From contig NZ_JAVRHZ010000001.1 of the NCBI RefSeq assembly GCF_031846325.1, positions 310,001 to 374,000 on the forward strand: DNA of 64,000 nt. The letters are read 5' to 3'. A program made the translations under genes and the position numbers. This DNA is from Patiriisocius_A hiemis (GTDB taxonomy: Bacteria > Bacteroidota > Bacteroidia > Flavobacteriales > Flavobacteriaceae). A model generated the notes under the pieces. The model searched no databases, was not told the origin of the DNA, and saw only the letters and a program-made list of their open reading frames with translations. Shown in pieces: positions 60,513 to 64,000 of this stretch (position 1 is its first letter; every line of letters starts with the position of its first letter).

Positions 60513-62960
60513 ATGTACAACATCACAAAAAGATTATCTTTTTTACTGCTATTTTTCTGGCTTTCTTTACCATGTTTTGCTCAATTTTCTATTACTGGAA
60601 AAGTACTTTCAAAAACAGATAATTCTTCTATTACTAATGCTGAAGTATTTTTAACCACGCTTGGTATTTCTACAAAGACAGACGCTTCAGGAAACTTTAG
60701 TTTTAATAATCTTTCAGAAGGTAGTTATACTATCGCTGTTTTTTCTTTTGAGTATGAGGTTATAGAAAAAGTTATTTCAATTTCAGAAAATACAACTGTA
60801 GTTTTTGAGTTACCGCTTTTAGCCGCTCAACTTTCAGAAGTTGTAATTACAAAACGAAAAGAAAAGATATTTGCATTAAAGCAGTTACGTCAAGTAGAAG
60901 GAACTGCGGTATATGCAGGTAAAAAAAGTGAAGTTGTTGTGGTAGATAACTTAGTAGCCAACTTAGCTGTTAATGCACCACGACAAGTATACAGCCAAGT
61001 AGTTGGACTTAATATTTATGAAAATGGTGATGCTGGTTTACAATTAAATATTGGAGGAAGAGGTTTAGACCCCAATCGATCTGCAAATTTTAATATTAGA
61101 CAAAACAATTATGATATTAGTGCAGATGTATTAGGGTATCCTGAAAGTTATTACACACCTCCTGCCGAAGCACTACAAGAGATACAAATTGTTCGTGGAG
61201 CAGCATCACTACAATACGGAACGCAGTTTGGTGGACTTATTAATTTTAAAATGAAGCGCCCCAATCCTACAAAAAAGATAGAGTGGACATCACGGCAAAC
61301 ACTTGGTTCATATAATCTAATTACTTCTTTTAATAGTTTAAGCGGAACAGTAGGTGATTTTAGTTACTACACATACTTTAATTATAAAGAGGGCGATGGT
61401 TGGAGAGATAATTCAAATTTTTCAGCGAGAAATTATTTTGCACATGTTGGGTACCAACTTTCAAGCAACACAAAAATTGAAGGAGAACTAACATTATTTA
61501 ACTATTTAGCACAGCAAGCAGGTGGACTTACAGATGTTCAGTTTAATGAGAACCCAAGCTTTACAAATAGAGACCGAAACTGGTTTGATATAGATTGGAA
61601 AGTTTATTCATTGCGATTGGAACATAAATTTTCTTCTAAAACTAATGCTAGTTTTCAAGTTTTTGGGTTAGATGCTACTCGAAGTGCTGTAGGATTTAGA
61701 CAAAATAGAGTGTCACAACCTGATGATAATGGTGCTAGGGAACTGTTAGTAGATAACTTTTCTAATTGGGGGTTAGAAGGTCGTGTGCTTACTAGATATA
61801 ACCTTTTTAATGACGAGTCAATACTTCTATTGGGTTCAAAGTACTATAATGCAGAAAATGATCAGCGTCAAGGTCCTGGAAGTGATGGTGTAGGCCCTGA
61901 CTTTACGTTTCAAGATGAAGAATTTCCTAATTTTGAAAGACAAGCAAGTTTCACCTTTCCAAATAAAAATCTAGCATTCTTTGCTGAAAATGTTTTTAAT
62001 ATTTCTAATAAATTCTCTGTAACACCAGGAATACGTTGGGAAAAAATTAAAACTGAAAGTGAGGGTTTTTTTAAAAATATTGTATTGGACCTCGCTGGTA
62101 ATGTAATTTTGAATGAAGAAATTCCGGATAATAGAACCTTTGATAGAGATTTCTTCTTGTTAGGTTTAGGAACTACGTATAAAGTAAATAAATCTTTGGA
62201 GGTATACGCCAATTTGAGCCAGAATTACCGTTCAGTAACTTTTAATGATATTAGAATTGTAAATCCATCTTTTGTAATTGATGAAAATATAAAAGATGAA
62301 GAAGGATTTACTATGGACTTTGGAACTAGAGGAACTTTAAATGGTCTTTTGTCTTATGATGTTAGTGTTTTTGGATTACGTTACGATGATAGATTAGGAG
62401 AAGTATTATTTGAAGATACAGATGGTAGTATAAAACGAAAAAGAGGCAATATTGGAGATGCTTTTATCTATGGTTTAGAGTTTTTTGCAGATTGGAATAT
62501 TCAAAAAATTTTTTTTAAAAATAGTACTGCTACTCGAACTAATTTTTTCACAAACCTCGCTCTTACAAACTCAGAGTACTTAGCTTCTGAAGAATCAAAT
62601 GTGGTGGGCAATAAAGTAGAGTTTATTCCCACAATAAACTTGAAAACTGGAGCTACATTTGGATTTAAAAATTGGCTTGCTAGTCTACAATATTCTTACA
62701 TAGGAGAGCAATTTACAGATGCAACAAATGCTCCTCAAGATGTTAATGACAATCAACGCGGTATCGAAGGAAGCATCCCTGCGTATGGAGTGCTGGACTT
62801 TTCTACTTCTTATACTTATAAAAAATGGAAACTAGAAGCTGGTGTAAGTAACTTATTCGATGAATCTTATTTTACAAGAAGGGCTACTGGATATCCAGGG
62901 CCTGGTATTATTCCAGCAGAACCTATTACTTTTTATACTACGTTACAGTTTAAATTATAA
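60513..62960 (+). CDS. TonB-dependent outer-membrane receptor (FecA-like)
   Basis: 815 aa from ATG 60513 (MYNITKRLSFLLLFFWLSLPCFAQ, signal peptide); an ATG 24 nt upstream gives only an N-terminal extension. A carboxypeptidase-regulatory-like domain follows (ITGKVLSKTDNSSITNAEVFLTTLGI), then the plug (RQVYSQVVGLNIYENGDAGLQLNIGGRGLDPNRSANFNIRQNNYDI and EALQEIQIVRGAASLQYGTQFGGLINF), then a 22-strand-type barrel ending with an aromatic-rich strand (TFYTTLQFKL). The plug resembles Fe-dicitrate/siderophore receptors. It presumably imports a ferric complex using TonB energy. Last gene of the iron locus. Confidence 0.94.
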   Translation: MYNITKRLSFLLLFFWLSLPCFAQFSITGKVLSKTDNSSITNAEVFLTTLGISTKTDASGNFSFNNLSEGSYTIAVFSFEYEVIEKVISISENTTVVFELPLLAAQLSEVVITKRKEKIFALKQLRQVEGTAVYAGKKSEVVVVDNLVANLAVNAPRQVYSQVVGLNIYENGDAGLQLNIGGRGLDPNRSANFNIRQNNYDISADVLGYPESYYTPPAEALQEIQIVRGAASLQYGTQFGGLINFKMKRPNPTKKIEWTSRQTLGSYNLITSFNSLSGTVGDFSYYTYFNYKEGDGWRDNSNFSARNYFAHVGYQLSSNTKIEGELTLFNYLAQQAGGLTDVQFNENPSFTNRDRNWFDIDWKVYSLRLEHKFSSKTNASFQVFGLDATRSAVGFRQNRVSQPDDNGARELLVDNFSNWGLEGRVLTRYNLFNDESILLLGSKYYNAENDQRQGPGSDGVGPDFTFQDEEFPNFERQASFTFPNKNLAFFAENVFNISNKFSVTPGIRWEKIKTESEGFFKNIVLDLAGNVILNEEIPDNRTFDRDFFLLGLGTTYKVNKSLEVYANLSQNYRSVTFNDIRIVNPSFVIDENIKDEEGFTMDFGTRGTLNGLLSYDVSVFGLRYDDRLGEVLFEDTDGSIKRKRGNIGDAFIYGLEFFADWNIQKIFFKNSTATRTNFFTNLALTNSEYLASEESNVVGNKVEFIPTINLKTGATFGFKNWLASLQYSYIGEQFTDATNAPQDVNDNQRGIEGSIPAYGVLDFSTSYTYKKWKLEAGVSNLFDESYFTRRATGYPGPGIIPAEPITFYTTLQFKL

Positions 62961-62964
62961 AAAA

Positions 62965-63210
62965 TTAGGCATTTGCTTGTGTTTGTGGTGCCCAAGAAGC
63001 GCATAACATTCCCGGTGCAGCCTTGGTAGGGTTTGCGCAATCGCTTTCCTCATACCTAGAGCATGTTACACAATTGCGTTCATCTAGTGATTTCATTTCA
63101 AAATTATTACAAGTGTAATGTGCGTTTACAATCACTTTATGTTTTGTACAAAGGTTTCCGTCTAATAAGTTTTCACAATTACTACAGTTATTTGCAAGTC
63201 TAATAGCCAT
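62965..63210 (-). CDS. Small eight-cysteine protein, two tandem Cys4 modules
   Basis: 81 aa. The Cys residues are at 9, 12, 21, 34 and again at 47, 50, 58, 70: a CxxC-x8-C-x12-C unit followed by a near copy CxxC-x7-C-x11-C, closed by NNF and ASW respectively. This points to two small zinc- or iron-binding knuckles made by internal duplication. No signal peptide, so the cysteines are probably metal-bound in the cytoplasm. I do not recognise a named family. It is divergent from guaB and convergent with the TonB receptor gene, whose stop lies 5 bp away. Confidence 0.65.
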   Translation of the reverse strand: MAIRLANNCSNCENLLDGNLCTKHKVIVNAHYTCNNFEMKSLDERNCVTCSRYEESDCANPTKAAPGMLCASWAPQTQANA

Positions 63211-63260
63211 TTTTTTAAGTTTTAATTTATCTAAAACTACTAAGCAAGTCTTTAAGAAAC

Positions 63261-63299
63261 AATCTAAATTGCTCTTATAGTGTATTTTATATTTAGATT
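63261..63299. repeat. Inverted repeat between the Cys-rich gene and guaB
   Basis: AATCTAAAT (63261-63269) and ATTTAGATT (63291-63299) are exact 9-bp inverted copies around 21 bp. The site lies about 50 bp upstream of the Cys-rich gene start and could be an operator or a hairpin. The order of the halves is opposite to that of the iron-box-like palindromes. Confidence 0.4.
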
Positions 63300-63360
63300 T
63301 ATTAAGAATAGAGCAAAATGTTGCAACAGTATTAATAAGTGCTTATTCCATTATTAGTTG

Positions 63361-63368
63361 TATATTTG
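63361..63368 (+). promoter_or_regulatory. Putative guaB -7 promoter element
   Basis: TATATTTG matches TAnnTTTG exactly. Transcription would begin at about 63373, giving a 49-nt leader. Confidence 0.5.
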
Positions 63369-63370
63369 CA

Positions 63371-63421
63371 CGCAATTAATACTTAACTACTTTCGGTTCT
63401 TCGGAAGATAATTTAATTGCG
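63371..63421 (+). promoter_or_regulatory. Structured guaB mRNA leader
   Basis: CGCAATTAA (63371-63379) is the exact complement of TTAATTGCG (63413-63421), which ends at the base before the ATG. Inside, CTTTCG (63390-63395) pairs with CGGAAG (63402-63407) across six bases, including one G-U pair. The outer stem would place the start codon right at the base of the hairpin, so folding could govern access of ribosomes. Confidence 0.45.
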
Positions 63422-64000
63422 ATGACTGCACACGAAAATAAAATTTTAGGAGAAGGATTAACTTACGATGATGTATTATTAGTTCCTGCCTATTCTGAAG
63501 TTCTACCCAGAGAAGTTTCTATTAAAACCAAGTTTACAAAAAACATTACCCTCAATGTTCCTATTGTTTCTGCAGCAATGGATACAGTTACAGAAAGTGC
63601 TATGGCTATTGCTATTGCCCGTGAAGGTGGTATAGGTGTTTTACATAAAAACATGACAATTGAGCAACAAGCAGCTCAAGTACGTAAAGTAAAACGTGCT
63701 GAAAGCGGAATGATTCAAGATCCTGTTACTCTTACAAGTAAGCATACTGTTAGAGATGCCCAGAATACAATGCGTGAGTATAGTATTGGAGGAATCCCAA
63801 TAGTGGACGATGCTGGTATTTTAATTGGAATTGTAACAAATCGTGATTTGCGTTTTGAGAAAAACTACAGCCGCTTGCTTAGTGAAGTTATGACTTCAGA
63901 AAATTTGGTCACGGTTGGTAAAGGAACATCTTTAAAGCAAGCTGAGGTTATTCTTCAAGAAAATAAAATTGAAAAGCTCCCTGTTGTAGAAGATAATGGA
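63422..64000 (+). CDS. guaB: IMP dehydrogenase, 3'-truncated by window edge
   Basis: The first 193 codons are present, ATG at 63422. The N-terminal barrel part reads ILGEGLTYDDVLLVPAYSEVLPREVSIKTKF, VPIVSAAMDTVTESAMAIAIAREGGIGVLHKNM, and then the CBS pair inserted in the barrel begins (MIQDPVTLTSKHTVRDAQNTM, YSIGGIPIVDDAGILIGIVTNRDLRF, VMTSENLVTVGKGTSLKQAEVIL). The catalytic Cys loop lies beyond the window. GuaB oxidises IMP to XMP with NAD, the entry to GMP synthesis; the CBS domains bind nucleotides for feedback. The promoter and folded leader lie upstream. Confidence 0.97.
   Translation, partial: MTAHENKILGEGLTYDDVLLVPAYSEVLPREVSIKTKFTKNITLNVPIVSAAMDTVTESAMAIAIAREGGIGVLHKNMTIEQQAAQVRKVKRAESGMIQDPVTLTSKHTVRDAQNTMREYSIGGIPIVDDAGILIGIVTNRDLRFEKNYSRLLSEVMTSENLVTVGKGTSLKQAEVILQENKIEKLPVVEDNG

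Noticed and set aside
1..64000. tRNA, rRNA, CRISPR arrays, insertion sequences or prophage
   Set aside because: None was recognised. The only phage-like gene is the lone tube protein at 6110-6583, which does not make a prophage.

Overview
The window is AT-rich chromosomal DNA from a member of the Bacteroidota, most likely a marine Flavobacteriaceae. The evidence is family content and promoter style. Two proteins carry type IX secretion (T9SS) C-terminal sorting domains. Bacteroidota-typical families are present (DUF2490, DUF5606, DUF4856, OstA-like, HTTM, a SusC/FecA-type receptor with an N-terminal carboxypeptidase-like domain). Lipoproteins are numerous. Many starts sit just behind the Bacteroidota -7 element TAnnTTTG and lack a Shine-Dalgarno sequence. 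I found no rRNA, tRNA, CRISPR array, transposase or integrase. No gap longer than 300 bp lacks a gene.

Layout. 1-5.9 kb: a 5'-truncated S9 peptidase, uvrB, a small HExxH metalloprotein and a convergent GH3-type acyl-acid-amido synthetase. 6.1-10.6 kb: the accessory part. It has an isolated phage-tail/contractile-injection tube protein, then three unrelated minus-strand genes (serine hydrolase, DUF695, DUF3883). Each of the three is bounded by short inverted repeats and separated by large stem-loops, resembling integron cassettes without an integrase. 10.6-13.5 kb: surface-glycan genes (GT2, CDP-glycerol phosphotransferase-like, GT9). 13.6-17.1 kb: housekeeping genes dapD, ruvX, def, DUF5606 and mazG.

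17.1-24.0 kb: a minus-strand run read as TPR, two DUF368 transporters, aroE, DUF349, methyltransferase. 24.2-31.6 kb: a tight minus-strand operon read as spoT, Fur-family regulator, purA, a small DUF2004-like gene, ostA-like, class III aminotransferase. 31.9-33.9 kb: a Ste24-type protease and a SpoU methyltransferase. 34-45.3 kb: envelope and secreted proteins (a T9SS substrate, two lipoproteins including Cu/Zn SOD, a hydrolase-OsmC fusion, a vanadium-haloperoxidase-like lipoprotein, and an Asp-box protein/DUF2490/S9 peptidase operon). 45.4-48.1 kb: a VWA protein and AAA+ ATPase pair. 48.1-56.0 kb: mixed transport and metabolism (TauE, LysM, fasciclin, pepT, pyrD, LysE, HMG-CoA lyase, 5'-nucleotidase).

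56.1-63.0 kb: a probable iron/haem acquisition locus: haem-binding cytochrome-like protein, DUF4856 lipoprotein, imelysin-like lipoprotein, HTTM membrane protein and TonB-dependent receptor. Three related 21-bp palindromes lie on its two promoters, suggesting one iron-responsive regulator. The window ends with a divergent pair: a small eight-cysteine protein and the 5' part of guaB, whose mRNA leader can fold so that its first bases pair with the bases just before the start codon.

Most interesting: the cassette-like array (6.73-10.6 kb), the iron-box palindromes, the orphan tube protein and the guaB leader. Function assignments come from motif recognition by eye; no database search was run.
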